Origin: Taibaiella soli
GTDB lineage: Bacteria > Bacteroidota > Bacteroidia > Chitinophagales > Chitinophagaceae
Assembly: GCF_003236175.1 (NCBI RefSeq)
Contig: NZ_QKTW01000010.1
Location: forward strand, 31,958-95,957
Reading direction: 5' to 3'
DNA: 64,000 bases
Of this stretch, positions 53,553 to 63,496 are shown in pieces. The translations under genes and the position numbers were made by a program. The notes beneath the pieces were generated by a model. That model was not told the DNA's origin and did not search any database. It saw only the letters and a program-made list of their open reading frames with translations. The stretch's first letter is position 1, and each line of letters starts with the position of its first letter.

Positions 53553-56498
53553 CTAGTTTCTATTGATCGTAAACCGGATCACGGTCGTTCCTACCCCATT
53601 TATCTTCAGGAAGTAGTTGCCGGATGGCAGTGATTTTTCCAGATTCAACTTTTTATTTAATTGCCCGTTATCAACTGGCACTTCTTCGTTGTAAACATTT
53701 TGACCGAGCATGTTGTAAACTTCCAGCGTAACAGTGCCCAAACCTTCTGCCACGCCTTTTATGGTAAAGCTGCCATCATTTGGATTTGGATACAAACTGA
53801 AATGACCACTGTTATTACCGGCGTTGATCACACCAGTTGAGCTTGTGTGTACATACATTAGGATAGTTGTACTTACACTCACTACACCACAGGCGTCCGT
53901 ATTTTTTACTGATAAACTAATTTGATCGTTGCTTTGAAAATCTGCGTTAGCAATAGCGTTATAAGTGTCATTCGTTGCTGCAGGAATATTAGTTCCATTT
54001 TTCTTCCATTGATATTGTGGCGCTGCGCCGCCATTCACAACACTAGATGTAAATATTACAGATTGTCCGTTCAACACGCTATCGCCTTGATTAGAGCTTA
54101 TACTCACTACCGGTGCAACAGCTGGATTAATGCTGACGATTGCACTTCGACTGGTATCCGCATTACCACAAGAGTCTTTTACTGTCAATATGTATTTACC
54201 AGAATCAGCCAACTGTGCGTTGACTACGACAAAGATTGAGTCTGTCGCTCCTGCAATCATGCCACCATCTTTTAACCATTGATAACTTAAACCCAACACA
54301 TTGGTTGTGGTAGACAAACGCAAGTTACTACCTGCACACAACGTTGTATCTGTCGGTTGCTGGGTAATTTTTGCCGGCGATTTTACTGTCAGATAAGCAA
54401 AGGCTGAATAAAATTTTCCGCAGGCAGAACCGCTCATGACTACCTGGAAGGCGCCGCTATCGCTGTAAGAAACATTGGAAACTGTATAGCTCATCGCAGT
54501 AGCCCCAGGGATATCCACCCCGCCTTTTTGCCATTGGAAACTAAATCCGGTGCTATTGCTGACTGCAATTGAAAATGTGGTTGTACCATTCAGACAACAG
54601 AAACGTGATACCGGTTGTGTTGTAATCACCGGGTGACCGCCACAATACTCTACCGCTCCCATATCAATCGAAGTATCAATCAGGCGGAACTTACCCTCAA
54701 AATCGAGATCCGTATTGAGGTTACCGGTGTAGAGCGAATCCGCACCAGTGTTGATGCATGGACTTCCGGGCAGCAGGTTGTAATTGTTCAAGAGCACACT
54801 CGCCAGCATTGGATTTACGGTACCTGCAATATTCCCGTCGGCCGTACTATTCTGGCCCTCAATAAGGCTATGTTTTGCAGTGAACGTTGCAGTACCATCT
54901 GCCAGATAAACGCCGTCACCCGAAGCATTGCCCCAGATAATACTGTTGTTGATTTTTACATCTCCTCCATATTGCCAGATGCCACCACTGCCTATATTGC
55001 TTTGATTATTCGTAATGGTACAATTCGTAAAAACAGGAGAAGAGGAATTTTTGTTGTAAACCGCGCCACGATTAGCGGTATTGCCAGTAATCACACAGTT
55101 TTTAAAAATGGAAGAGGAAGAATCATTATAGACGGCTCCGCCATCTGTATCGAAATCACCATTATCAACAATCCAGCAGTTGTTAAAGACAGCAGCTGAA
55201 AGTCTGCTATTGTATACAGCACCACCATTGGTTCCTACGTTATAGACAATCGTGCATTTATTAAAGACAGGGGCTGACGACAGGTCATTGCATATGGCAC
55301 CACCATAACTTGTGGGGATTGCCGTCAGACCGCAATTCGAAATGGAACAATTAGTAAATGTCGGCGCGGAAAAATTGCCATTATAGATACCGCCGCCGTA
55401 GAGATTTAAATTAGAACCGCCGATAAAGTTGGCATAAATATTACAATCAGTGAATGATGGCGAGCTATGATTATCGTTGTATATACCGCCGCCATAATAA
55501 TCAGTATAATTTACACCTGACGACTGTGAAGTGTTCCGCTCAAAGGTGCAATTTGTAACGACCGGTGAGGAATAGTTCGTATTGCGGATACCTCCACCTG
55601 CTCCTATGCCGAAGTTAAGGGAAATAGTACACCCCATAATAACCGGAGAAGAGGAATCGTTTGAAATCCCAACGATATTGCGGACAATAGTGCTACCGGA
55701 AATGGTGCCCGCAGCATTGTGATTCATAATACCTCCAGCTGTATTGCGACTGATGTTACAGATTGTAATCGACAAAGTGCTTTGCTCATTATAGATAGCA
55801 CCGCTCTTACCTGAGCCGCCGCTTAAGAGTGCTACGCCGGAATTATACCTGAACATATCCCTGGAAACGGTCAGGGTCGATTGGTAATTATACATGCCCG
55901 CACCTTTGATGCCCGAGTTGCTGTCTACAAGACTGTTTACAACAGCCAGAGCAGTGCCGTAACAGGCAATACCACCACCTGTCATCTGCAAAATGTTGTT
56001 CCCGTTGACCATTATGGAATCAGAGCCGTCTGCTTGTCCCCATCTGATTGCAAAGCTATTCAGACTAGCAGTTCCCAGATTGCCGGAAGCAATCATCACG
56101 TGATAAGCATTATCGATAGAATCTCCGCTTATGCCCAGATCACCACTCAGAACCGTCAACAAGGAAGTTGAATCACGCTGCGTAGCCAGTGTCTCCGCAC
56201 CGGAGAATCCGCCATATAGTTGCACGTTTGCTTTTAATACGAAAGCGTTGTTACGATTGTTGAGGCTGATGGTTGCTGTATTGTTAGCCAAGTGTGTCGG
56301 CAAATAAGTACCGTTGGCCACCCATATCTGATCACCGGCCGCAGCGATATTAATCATCGCCTGAATGTCATTGGAAGCGTTGCTCCAGGAAGAACCGTCT
56401 TGCGCGCCCGCGCCTGTAGACTTTACATAGTGTACGCTGGCTTGACTGGCATTGGTGGAAACCAGCAATGCCGCCAGATAGAGTAATTTTTTGAACAT
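53553..56498 (-). CDS. Tandem surface protein B: beta-helix, three Ig-like modules, T9SS sorting domain
   Basis: A 981-residue paralog of A. ATG 56498 gives the signal peptide FKKLLYLAALLVSTNASQA, matching A. Beta-helix with GGGIYNxNxSSPxF repeats (about 110-590), end-cap GADSLYTGNLNTDLDFEGKFRLIDTSIDMGAVE, three Ig-like modules (beginning PVITTQP, PAKITQQP and APVVSISSNQ) and a sorting domain nearly identical to A (SLYPNPNDGSFTIKGVAEG ... FTINRN). Compared with A it lacks the module beginning PTITIATP. A matching promoter lies upstream. Confidence 0.85.
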   Translation of the reverse strand: MFKKLLYLAALLVSTNASQASVHYVKSTGAGAQDGSSWSNASNDIQAMINIAAAGDQIWVANGTYLPTHLANNTATISLNNRNNAFVLKANVQLYGGFSGAETLATQRDSTSLLTVLSGDLGISGDSIDNAYHVMIASGNLGTASLNSFAIRWGQADGSDSIMVNGNNILQMTGGGIACYGTALAVVNSLVDSNSGIKGAGMYNYQSTLTVSRDMFRYNSGVALLSGGSGKSGAIYNEQSTLSITICNISRNTAGGIMNHNAAGTISGSTIVRNIVGISNDSSSPVIMGCTISLNFGIGAGGGIRNTNYSSPVVTNCTFERNTSQSSGVNYTDYYGGGIYNDNHSSPSFTDCNIYANFIGGSNLNLYGGGIYNGNFSAPTFTNCSISNCGLTAIPTSYGGAICNDLSSAPVFNKCTIVYNVGTNGGAVYNSRLSAAVFNNCWIVDNGDFDTDGGAVYNDSSSSIFKNCVITGNTANRGAVYNKNSSSPVFTNCTITNNQSNIGSGGIWQYGGDVKINNSIIWGNASGDGVYLADGTATFTAKHSLIEGQNSTADGNIAGTVNPMLASVLLNNYNLLPGSPCINTGADSLYTGNLNTDLDFEGKFRLIDTSIDMGAVEYCGGHPVITTQPVSRFCCLNGTTTFSIAVSNSTGFSFQWQKGGVDIPGATAMSYTVSNVSYSDSGAFQVVMSGSACGKFYSAFAYLTVKSPAKITQQPTDTTLCAGSNLRLSTTTNVLGLSYQWLKDGGMIAGATDSIFVVVNAQLADSGKYILTVKDSCGNADTSRSAIVSINPAVAPVVSISSNQGDSVLNGQSVIFTSSVVNGGAAPQYQWKKNGTNIPAATNDTYNAIANADFQSNDQISLSVKNTDACGVVSVSTTILMYVHTSSTGVINAGNNSGHFSLYPNPNDGSFTIKGVAEGLGTVTLEVYNMLGQNVYNEEVPVDNGQLNKKLNLEKSLPSGNYFLKINGVGTTVIRFTINRN

Positions 56499-56525
56499 AG
56501 GTTTGCCCTTAAGTATTGAGCGGGG

Positions 56526-56556
56526 CGAAGATAGGGCAATTCTGGCATTCAGGCAA
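56526..56556 (-). promoter_or_regulatory. Promoter of surface protein B
   Basis: Minus strand TTG (56556-56554), 20 bases, then TATCTTCG (56533-56526), one mismatch from TAnnTTTG. Same architecture and distance as the promoter of paralog A. Confidence 0.7.
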
Positions 56557-56596
56557 CGACAAGCAAATACAGATCTTTCCAACCGCGCTATAATAA

Positions 56597-56622
56597 GACA
56601 GGGCCAGTTAGCCGGCCCTGTC
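56597..56622 (-). terminator. Terminator of paralog C
   Basis: GACAGGGCCAG pairs with CCGGCCCTGTC; the one changed base gives a G-U pair in the minus-strand RNA. Similar to 53506-53531. Confidence 0.75.
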
Positions 56623-56644
56623 TTATATTTATTCTTATTTCCTA

Positions 56645-59600
56645 TTAATTTTTATTGATCGCAAACCGGATCACAGTCGTTCCTACCCCATTTATCTTCA
56701 GGAAGTAGTTGCCGGATGGCAGTGATTTTTCCAGATTCAACTTTTGATTTAATTGCCCGTTATTAACTGGCGCTTCTTCATTGTAAACATTTTGCCCGAG
56801 CATGTTGTACACTTCCAGTGTAACATTGCTACAACCAGTGGCCGCACCTTTTATGGTAAAGCTACCGTCGTTTGGATTCGGGTACAAACTAAAATGATAA
56901 TCATCATTACTGATATTGTTTATACCTGTTGGTGTTACGTACATCAGCAAACTTGTGCTTACGCTATCTGCACCACAGGCGTCCGTATTCCTTACCGATA
57001 AACTAATCTGATCGCTGCCCTGAAAATCTGTGCCGGCAACAGTTGTATAAGAATCATTCGTAGCACCCGGAATATTGTTGTTGTTCTTCCGCCATTGATA
57101 TTGTGGCGCTGCGCCGCCATTCACGACACTAGATGTAAATATTACCTGCTGCCCTTCCAGTACGCTGTCACCCAAACCACAACTTATAGTTACTAAGGGG
57201 GTAACAATTGGATTAACCGTCATCTCAATACTATTACTAGCTACAAAAGCAGTATCAACACACGTCAGACTGCTGTTGAGTATACACTTAATCACATCTC
57301 CGTTTGCGGGCATATAAACACAAGTGGCACTGTCGCCGCCCATCGGATTATTATTCTGATACCACTGATAATTCGGTGTATTACCTCCGTATGTAGTTGC
57401 CACGGCAAACGTCGCTAACGTGCCCTGGCAAATAGTATCATGAGCAGTTGCAATTATAATAGTAGGCGTATAGATTGGATGCACGGTCGCCAACACATTT
57501 TGAGAGGTAACAGTGTTACCGCAGGAATCCATTGCTTTGAGCGTATAGCTGCCAGAATCTGCAATTTGAGCGTTAGTCACGATATAGGTTACCGTAGTGG
57601 CCCCAGTAATTGGATTGCCATTCTTCAACCACTGATAACTTAAACCAGAACCACTGGCGGCGCCGGACAAACTAAACGATCCGCCTGCACATATAGTTGT
57701 GTCTGTTGGCTGTTGTAAAATAGCCGGTGGTGCTTTTACCATTAGCTTTACGGAATCTGAATATAAATTTCCACAGACAGCACTGGTGATAATCAGTTTA
57801 TACCAGCCAGTATCGCTGAATGAAACCGACTTTGTATAGATAGTATTAGTCGCACCATTAATATTCACACCATTTTGCTGCCACTGAAAGCTGAGCCCGT
57901 TGGTGCTACTGAGCCCTGCAGAAAATGTTGCCGTACCATTCAGGCAGGTTGTCGCTGCAGTGGGCTGTGCTGTGATTGCCGGGAGACCGGTACATTGTTC
58001 ATATGGGCCCATATCGATGGCTGTTCCTACCAGGCGGGGGCCATTGCCAAGATCCAGATCAGCACTCAGATTACCCGTGTAGAATGCATTACTAGCTGTG
58101 TTGATACAAGGACTTCCAACTAACAGTTTGAAATTACCTGCAGTAGTATCGGTAAACAGAGGATTGGTACTACCGGCAATATTTCCATTTGTTGTATCGT
58201 TTTGCCCTTCGATAAGACTGTATTGAGTCACCGCATTAGACGTGGCGATTGGGATCAAATAAATACCAACACCTGAACTGTTACCCCAGATGATGCTATT
58301 CTTTACTGTCACGTTGCCCCCCCACTGTAAAATACCGCCGTAACTAGCATTCTTATTATTACTAATAGTACAATTAGTAAAAACAGGAGCCGAAGAGGCT
58401 ATGTCATAGACCGTTCCCTGGGTGCCGTAATTGCCATTGAACAGACAGTTGGTAAAAATGGAAGAAGAAGAATCGTTATAAACGCCGCTACCCATAAATG
58501 CGCTAATGCTAAGACCATTATACGAAATTTTACAATCGGTAAAGGTGGCTGGCGAAGCGCTTATATTGCAAATGCCCGCGCCATAACCCGCACCATTACT
58601 TGCAATGGTGCAACGGGTAAACACCGGGGCTGAGGAATTTTCATTACAAATGCCGCCACCATAAGAGCTCGTATAATATTGTTGCAATGCGTTATTCCCG
58701 GTAATTGTACAGTTGGTAAATGTGGGCGAAGAAAAATTTCCGTTGTAGATGCCGCCACCGAAATTTGGATAACCGTTGGCGCCAGCCGTGTTGCTGCTAA
58801 TAATGCAATTGGTAAAAGACGGTGAGGAATGATTGATATTTTTCACGCCACCACCATATTGGTTAGCATAGATCGCAGTAAGGTTTTGAGTAATGGTACA
58901 ATTGGTAACAACAGGCGAAGAATAGTTTGTACAGATCATTCCACCGCCTTCGTGCAGCAGACTGCCGACGTTGTTACCGATCGTGCAGCCGTTAATAGCC
59001 GGGGCGGAGAAAGAATCAAGATAAATAGCCCTGGCGTTATGACTAAACGTGCAACCGGAAATGACTCCGGAGGTGCGACTATAATTAAGTGCATTTCCTC
59101 CGTTGTAATTAAAGACGCTATTGGTAATCGTTGGTGAAACATTAGCGCATTGGAAGCCAATGTATGCACTGTAACTGATAGAACAATTATCAAAAACTAC
59201 ACTGGAGGAAGCAAAAGCTGCTATTGCCATCTGGCCGCTATTACTATCAACTGTACTGTTGGCAATCATCAGCAGAGACGAAGAATCATCCCAGACAGCC
59301 GCGCCCTGAGCGCCTGAATTTTTATTTATGACCGAGCCGCTAATGGTCGTCGAAGATTTATGAGTTAGGATTCCGGCACCCGCGTTATAACTATAGTAAA
59401 GATTGTATGACGAATTCAATCTAATAACACTGTTGACAATGTTGACAGAAGACAGATCATTATAAATTCCGCCGCCCGATCCCACGTTCCCTATAATGTT
59501 ACAATTTGTCATAGTCAGCGAACTTTGCATATTATATATGCCGCCGCCAAGCGCTGAAGCGGTGAGCAAATTCATCGCGGCGTTGTTAGTCAGCCCACTT

Positions 59601-60238
59601 CTGACTAAATTGAGCATAGACTGGTAGTTAGATATTCCAGCCCCCTGGTTGGCGCTATTACTGTCCACGAGGCAATTAACCACGATTAGCTGACTACCAC
59701 GACAGGCAATGCCGCCTCCTGCAGATTGAACAACGTAATTGCCATTTACCGATGTCGAATCCAATCCGTCGGCATAACCGTGTTTTATAGCGAAACTATT
59801 AAGCACCGCCGTTCCCAGCGAACCGGACGCCACAACTACATGGTAGGCGTTATCAGTATCGCTCCCAACTATTCCCAGATCTCCGGTCAGAACTGTCAGA
59901 TTAAAAATAGAATCCCGCTGGGTGACTGCGGTTTCTGTACCGGTAAATCCACCGTACAGTTGCACATCTGCTTTTAGCACAAAAGCGTTGTTGCGGTTGT
60001 TGACACTAATGGTGCTTACATTGTTGGCAGGATGTGTTGGCTTGTATCTTCCATTCACCACCCATATCTGATCACCGGCGGAAGAAAGATTGATCATGGC
60101 CTGGATGTCATTGGATGCGTTCGACCAGGACGAACCATTTTGCGAACCTGCACCAGAGACTGTTACGTAATGTATTGCAGCGCGGGATATATTGGCAAAC
60201 GCCAGTAGCGCAACCAGATAGAGTAATTTTTTAAGCAT
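56645..60238 (-). CDS. Tandem surface protein C: beta-helix, four Ig-like modules, T9SS sorting domain
   Basis: A 1197-residue paralog of A and B with the same signal peptide pattern (LKKLLYLVALLAFANISRA), beta-helix (about 130-690), end-cap ASNAFYTGNLSADLDLGNGPRLVGTAIDMGPYE and four Ig-like modules (beginning PAITAQP, PAILQQP, PTIIIATAHDTICQG and PLVTISCGLGDSV). The sorting domain is SLYPNPNDGSFTIKGAATG ... FAINKN. It therefore has the module that B lacks. Its promoter is less clear (TTG-N19-CAACTTTG near 60300-60330). Likely an adhesin or matrix protein (inference). Confidence 0.85.
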   Translation of the reverse strand: MLKKLLYLVALLAFANISRAAIHYVTVSGAGSQNGSSWSNASNDIQAMINLSSAGDQIWVVNGRYKPTHPANNVSTISVNNRNNAFVLKADVQLYGGFTGTETAVTQRDSIFNLTVLTGDLGIVGSDTDNAYHVVVASGSLGTAVLNSFAIKHGYADGLDSTSVNGNYVVQSAGGGIACRGSQLIVVNCLVDSNSANQGAGISNYQSMLNLVRSGLTNNAAMNLLTASALGGGIYNMQSSLTMTNCNIIGNVGSGGGIYNDLSSVNIVNSVIRLNSSYNLYYSYNAGAGILTHKSSTTISGSVINKNSGAQGAAVWDDSSSLLMIANSTVDSNSGQMAIAAFASSSVVFDNCSISYSAYIGFQCANVSPTITNSVFNYNGGNALNYSRTSGVISGCTFSHNARAIYLDSFSAPAINGCTIGNNVGSLLHEGGGMICTNYSSPVVTNCTITQNLTAIYANQYGGGVKNINHSSPSFTNCIISSNTAGANGYPNFGGGIYNGNFSSPTFTNCTITGNNALQQYYTSSYGGGICNENSSAPVFTRCTIASNGAGYGAGICNISASPATFTDCKISYNGLSISAFMGSGVYNDSSSSIFTNCLFNGNYGTQGTVYDIASSAPVFTNCTISNNKNASYGGILQWGGNVTVKNSIIWGNSSGVGIYLIPIATSNAVTQYSLIEGQNDTTNGNIAGSTNPLFTDTTAGNFKLLVGSPCINTASNAFYTGNLSADLDLGNGPRLVGTAIDMGPYEQCTGLPAITAQPTAATTCLNGTATFSAGLSSTNGLSFQWQQNGVNINGATNTIYTKSVSFSDTGWYKLIITSAVCGNLYSDSVKLMVKAPPAILQQPTDTTICAGGSFSLSGAASGSGLSYQWLKNGNPITGATTVTYIVTNAQIADSGSYTLKAMDSCGNTVTSQNVLATVHPIYTPTIIIATAHDTICQGTLATFAVATTYGGNTPNYQWYQNNNPMGGDSATCVYMPANGDVIKCILNSSLTCVDTAFVASNSIEMTVNPIVTPLVTISCGLGDSVLEGQQVIFTSSVVNGGAAPQYQWRKNNNNIPGATNDSYTTVAGTDFQGSDQISLSVRNTDACGADSVSTSLLMYVTPTGINNISNDDYHFSLYPNPNDGSFTIKGAATGCSNVTLEVYNMLGQNVYNEEAPVNNGQLNQKLNLEKSLPSGNYFLKINGVGTTVIRFAINKN

Positions 60239-60375
60239 AGATTGCTACTTTAACCTTAATCACCGAATATATTTCAATTCCGGCCGGGCGAAAATAACAA
60301 AGTTGTGCGGTATTTTAATTCCACCAATACCGCTTTAGATCATTGTGTGGCTGGATTTCAGCAGCGAGCAAAACA

Positions 60376-60401
60376 AAAGGCCTGAATCGCTTCAAGCCTT
60401 T
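60376..60401 (-). terminator. Terminator of the VOC protein gene
   Basis: AAAGGC-TGAA pairs with TTCA-GCCTTT with one mismatch; on the minus strand a TGTTTTGC run follows. It lies 90 bp after the stop. Confidence 0.65.
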
Positions 60402-60490
60402 ATGTTGTGTTTTCCTTTTATTGTCAATATGACTTCGAGCACTCATGATAGCGCTGCAATCTTCAAGCTTTTCGCTTTTGGGCTCCTTAA

Positions 60491-60928
60491 CTATTGTTGC
60501 GGATTCATTACGTTAAACATCCAGCGGATGCCGAAACGATCTTTGCAGGTTCCCCAGTAACCCCAGAATTCATCATGCGGCGCAACGGCATCGGTAGCGC
60601 CTTCAGCCAATGCATTATATAATTTATCCGCTTCTGCTTTAGAATCCGGACTCAGGCTGATCGTAAAGTTGTTGCCTTCTACCAGTTTCTGACCCATGCT
60701 CGGCAGCACATCAGTTGCCATGATTTGTGTACCACCCAGAATCGGCAGCGATACGTGCATCACTTTATCCAGCTCAGATTCCGGCAATGGCGGCACGCCT
60801 TCTCTTGGCGGCGCATCTTTCATACGCATCATCGGACCCGCAAACTCAGTTCCGAAAACCTTTTTATAATGGTTAAATGCTTCTTCCGCATTACCTGCGA
60901 AGTTCAGATAAATGTTAGTCTGTGCCAT
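60491..60928 (-). CDS. VOC-family (PhnB-like) protein
   Basis: A 145-residue single-domain glyoxalase-fold protein of the PhnB/3-demethylubiquinone-like type: IYLNFAGNAEEAFNHYKKVFGTEF, LPILGGTQIMATDV, EFWGYWGTCKDRFGIRWMF. Such proteins are often annotated by fold only and have no proven reaction. Its start is divergent from the histidine kinase. Confidence 0.85.
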   Translation of the reverse strand: MAQTNIYLNFAGNAEEAFNHYKKVFGTEFAGPMMRMKDAPPREGVPPLPESELDKVMHVSLPILGGTQIMATDVLPSMGQKLVEGNNFTISLSPDSKAEADKLYNALAEGATDAVAPHDEFWGYWGTCKDRFGIRWMFNVMNPQQ

Positions 60929-61069
60929 TTTTTTTTGTTTTTATTGATGATTTTTGATTGTTTCAAATATCGTAATATCCCGTCAATATCGAACCAACAT
61001 AGAAAGAAAAAATCAGGATTTATCACCTACTTCTCTTGCCTATCCCACATCAAAAAATTATATTTAAAA

Positions 61070-63073
61070 ATGGCTTTACCGACCCTGAAAAATAGTATGT
61101 TTTGGACAGCGATCCTGCTGCTGTTTTTCTATTGCGTACCACTGCGTGCGCAAATTCAGGAAACGCCTACCGCGCATGCCTGGTATGCCGATACGGCCTA
61201 TATATCAGCCCTCTGCACGAAAGCAAAAGCATTCGAAGCAATCAATACCGACAGTGCGCTACACTTCGCCGCAGAAGCCGAACGGATCAGCATCAAAGAC
61301 CTGTATTATTTTGGAATGGGCGCTGCGCTCCAACGCCAGGCGTCAGTGCACACCATAAAAGGCGCGTATGACGATGCACTGGAGTTAAATAACCGTGCTA
61401 TTGAATATTTTGTCTGGAGTGCAAAAAAAGGTGAAGGAAAATCGCTCACACACTGGTCTGAAGGAATTGTAAGCACACTTTCGGCATCCGCTAATATCTA
61501 CCTCACCCTGGGGAATCCGGACAAAAGCATGCAATTGTTTTTCAAGGCACTGCAATTAATAGAGGCCACTGATAATGATCAATACACATTGGCATCTATC
61601 TACAATAACATAGCCGGCGTTCACCTGGCCATCAATCAATACGATCGTGCGCGGCCTTATCTTGAAAAAACCGTGGCGATTGCATCAAACAGCCAACCGA
61701 ACCCCACGCTGGGCATCGCTTTGAGCAATCTATCGCTGGTGTGGCGAGATAAAGGCGATACCACAAAAGCGATGATATATGCGCAGGCCGCCATGAACAT
61801 TGCCCGTAAAAGTGGTGACCCCAGACAAATGTATGGAGCGTGCATGATGCTGGGTGATCTATACCAGATTAAGGAAAATGATTCCGCAATTCACTATTTC
61901 CAGCAAACGATAAAATACGGAGAACGCCTCGGCGCATTTGAACGCTGTGCATCCATTTTTAAAACCGGCAGTACTTATGACCATTTTAAAGATTATAAAA
62001 ACGGCGCAAAATACCTGAATCGCGCACTGGAAATTGCGGATAGTACTTCTGGCCGCAGACTGAAACTTCATATTTATGATGATCTGTATCGTCACTACTA
62101 TTTTCTGAAGCAGTATAAGGAAGCCGTGGAATATCAGTATGCCTACTCAGCGTTAAAAGACAGTATTGACGCGGAGAAAAATGCAGCTGTGATCAATCAG
62201 CTCGATATCCGCTATAAAACTTCCCGGAAAGATCAGGAGATACAGCACAAACAGATGCTGATTGCAAAACAGAATGCGAGTATAGACCGTAAAAACCGTG
62301 TGATTACTGCGGTGACAGCTTTCATTGCAATACTGCTCTGTCTGTTCTGGCTGCGTCACCGTACGTATAAATTCCGCCAAAGAGAACAGACACAAAAGAT
62401 AACGGAGCTTCGCCAGGAAAAAGAAATTGCAGTGCTCAAAGCCGTTGCAGGAGCGGAAGAAGAAGAACGCAAACGGATTGCGCAGGAACTGCATGATGGT
62501 GTGTCGGGTACACTTTCTGTTATTAAAATGCGGTTTAGTGCGCTGGATGCAGACACGCAGGCGGGCACTAAAGAAACCATTCAACTACTGGATAGTGTGA
62601 TCAATGACATCCGCAACACCGCGCACAATCTGTCGCCTGAAATGATTCTCAGTGAAGGATTACAGGAGGCTGTTACATTCTTCTCAAATGCGGTGAATCA
62701 AAGTCAGTCGATACGTATCGGTGTACAGTTTTCGGGGGATATGCAACAATTGCCTCCTGATTTCCAGTTATCAATATTCCGTATTATTCAGGAACTGATT
62801 CAGAATGTGATCAAACATGCGCAGGCGAAAAATGTACTCTTGCAACTTGGCTTCTGGGAAAATTTATTCAGTCTTACGGTTGAAGATGATGGAATTGGTT
62901 TTGATGCGACGCTGCGTGAATCTAGTTATGACAACACCGCAACTCGTCCACGTAATGGACTGGGACTTGTAAATGTACGCAAACGTGTGAAAGCGCTGCA
63001 CGGCGAACTCAATGTTGACAGCATTCCGGGCAGCGGCACTACGGTGTATATTGAGTTTGATCTTTCGAACTAA
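61070..63073 (+). CDS. TPR sensor histidine kinase (HisKA_3 type)
   Basis: A 667-residue sensor kinase: signal/anchor region LKNSMFWTAILLLFFYCVPLRAQ, about seven TPRs (about 80-370), a coiled coil, one membrane span (VITAVTAFIAILLCLFWLRH, about 405-425), then HisKA_3 with the phosphoacceptor His475 in AQELHDGVSG. The HATPase has QELIQNVIKHA, DDGIGFD and GLGLVNVRKRVKALHGELNVDS. Start placed at ATG 61070; the frame runs 115 codons further upstream but would overlap the divergent VOC gene and does not look native. Likely partner is the response regulator at the window end. Confidence 0.87.
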   Translation: MALPTLKNSMFWTAILLLFFYCVPLRAQIQETPTAHAWYADTAYISALCTKAKAFEAINTDSALHFAAEAERISIKDLYYFGMGAALQRQASVHTIKGAYDDALELNNRAIEYFVWSAKKGEGKSLTHWSEGIVSTLSASANIYLTLGNPDKSMQLFFKALQLIEATDNDQYTLASIYNNIAGVHLAINQYDRARPYLEKTVAIASNSQPNPTLGIALSNLSLVWRDKGDTTKAMIYAQAAMNIARKSGDPRQMYGACMMLGDLYQIKENDSAIHYFQQTIKYGERLGAFERCASIFKTGSTYDHFKDYKNGAKYLNRALEIADSTSGRRLKLHIYDDLYRHYYFLKQYKEAVEYQYAYSALKDSIDAEKNAAVINQLDIRYKTSRKDQEIQHKQMLIAKQNASIDRKNRVITAVTAFIAILLCLFWLRHRTYKFRQREQTQKITELRQEKEIAVLKAVAGAEEEERKRIAQELHDGVSGTLSVIKMRFSALDADTQAGTKETIQLLDSVINDIRNTAHNLSPEMILSEGLQEAVTFFSNAVNQSQSIRIGVQFSGDMQQLPPDFQLSIFRIIQELIQNVIKHAQAKNVLLQLGFWENLFSLTVEDDGIGFDATLRESSYDNTATRPRNGLGLVNVRKRVKALHGELNVDSIPGSGTTVYIEFDLSN

Positions 63074-63496
63074 AAGGTGAATGGTCAATTGTGAATGGTG
63101 AATGCTCGTGTTTTATTTTTTTGTTACGCTACTGTTATAATACACCGGCGTTTTAAACACGAAATCAGGTTGCGAGGTCGGTGAAAAACTTCCCGCAATG
63201 ACCTATATTTTGGAACGAAAAAACGCACATACTAAAGCGCAAAATCAGACTACCACTTCGTTCTGCTGGCTTCATCGTCATGACCGTTTTCTGCATGCTT
63301 GCGATATAAACCCCGTAACCAACAAGCGATGGGTCATTGAAGACGAGAACGAGATGTAGCAATCTGATTTCGCGAAGGATTAATTATTGTTGCTTTTTAT
63401 TGTTCAGGGCAAAACCCGGGTTCAATTTGTTTTGTCTTACCGCTCAGGCCTGCCTATTTTCGACGTTAACATCTGATGTTTCAACATTCGTCATCA
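63074..63496. other. Gene-free spacer with decayed repeats
   Basis: It contains a GGTGAATGGTCAATTGTGAA short repeat (63075-63104), a block starting GCGCAAAATCAGAC (about 63238-63285) related to 13550-13600 and inverted 610-655, and AATCTGATTTCGCG near 63362. No gene visible. Confidence 0.55.
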
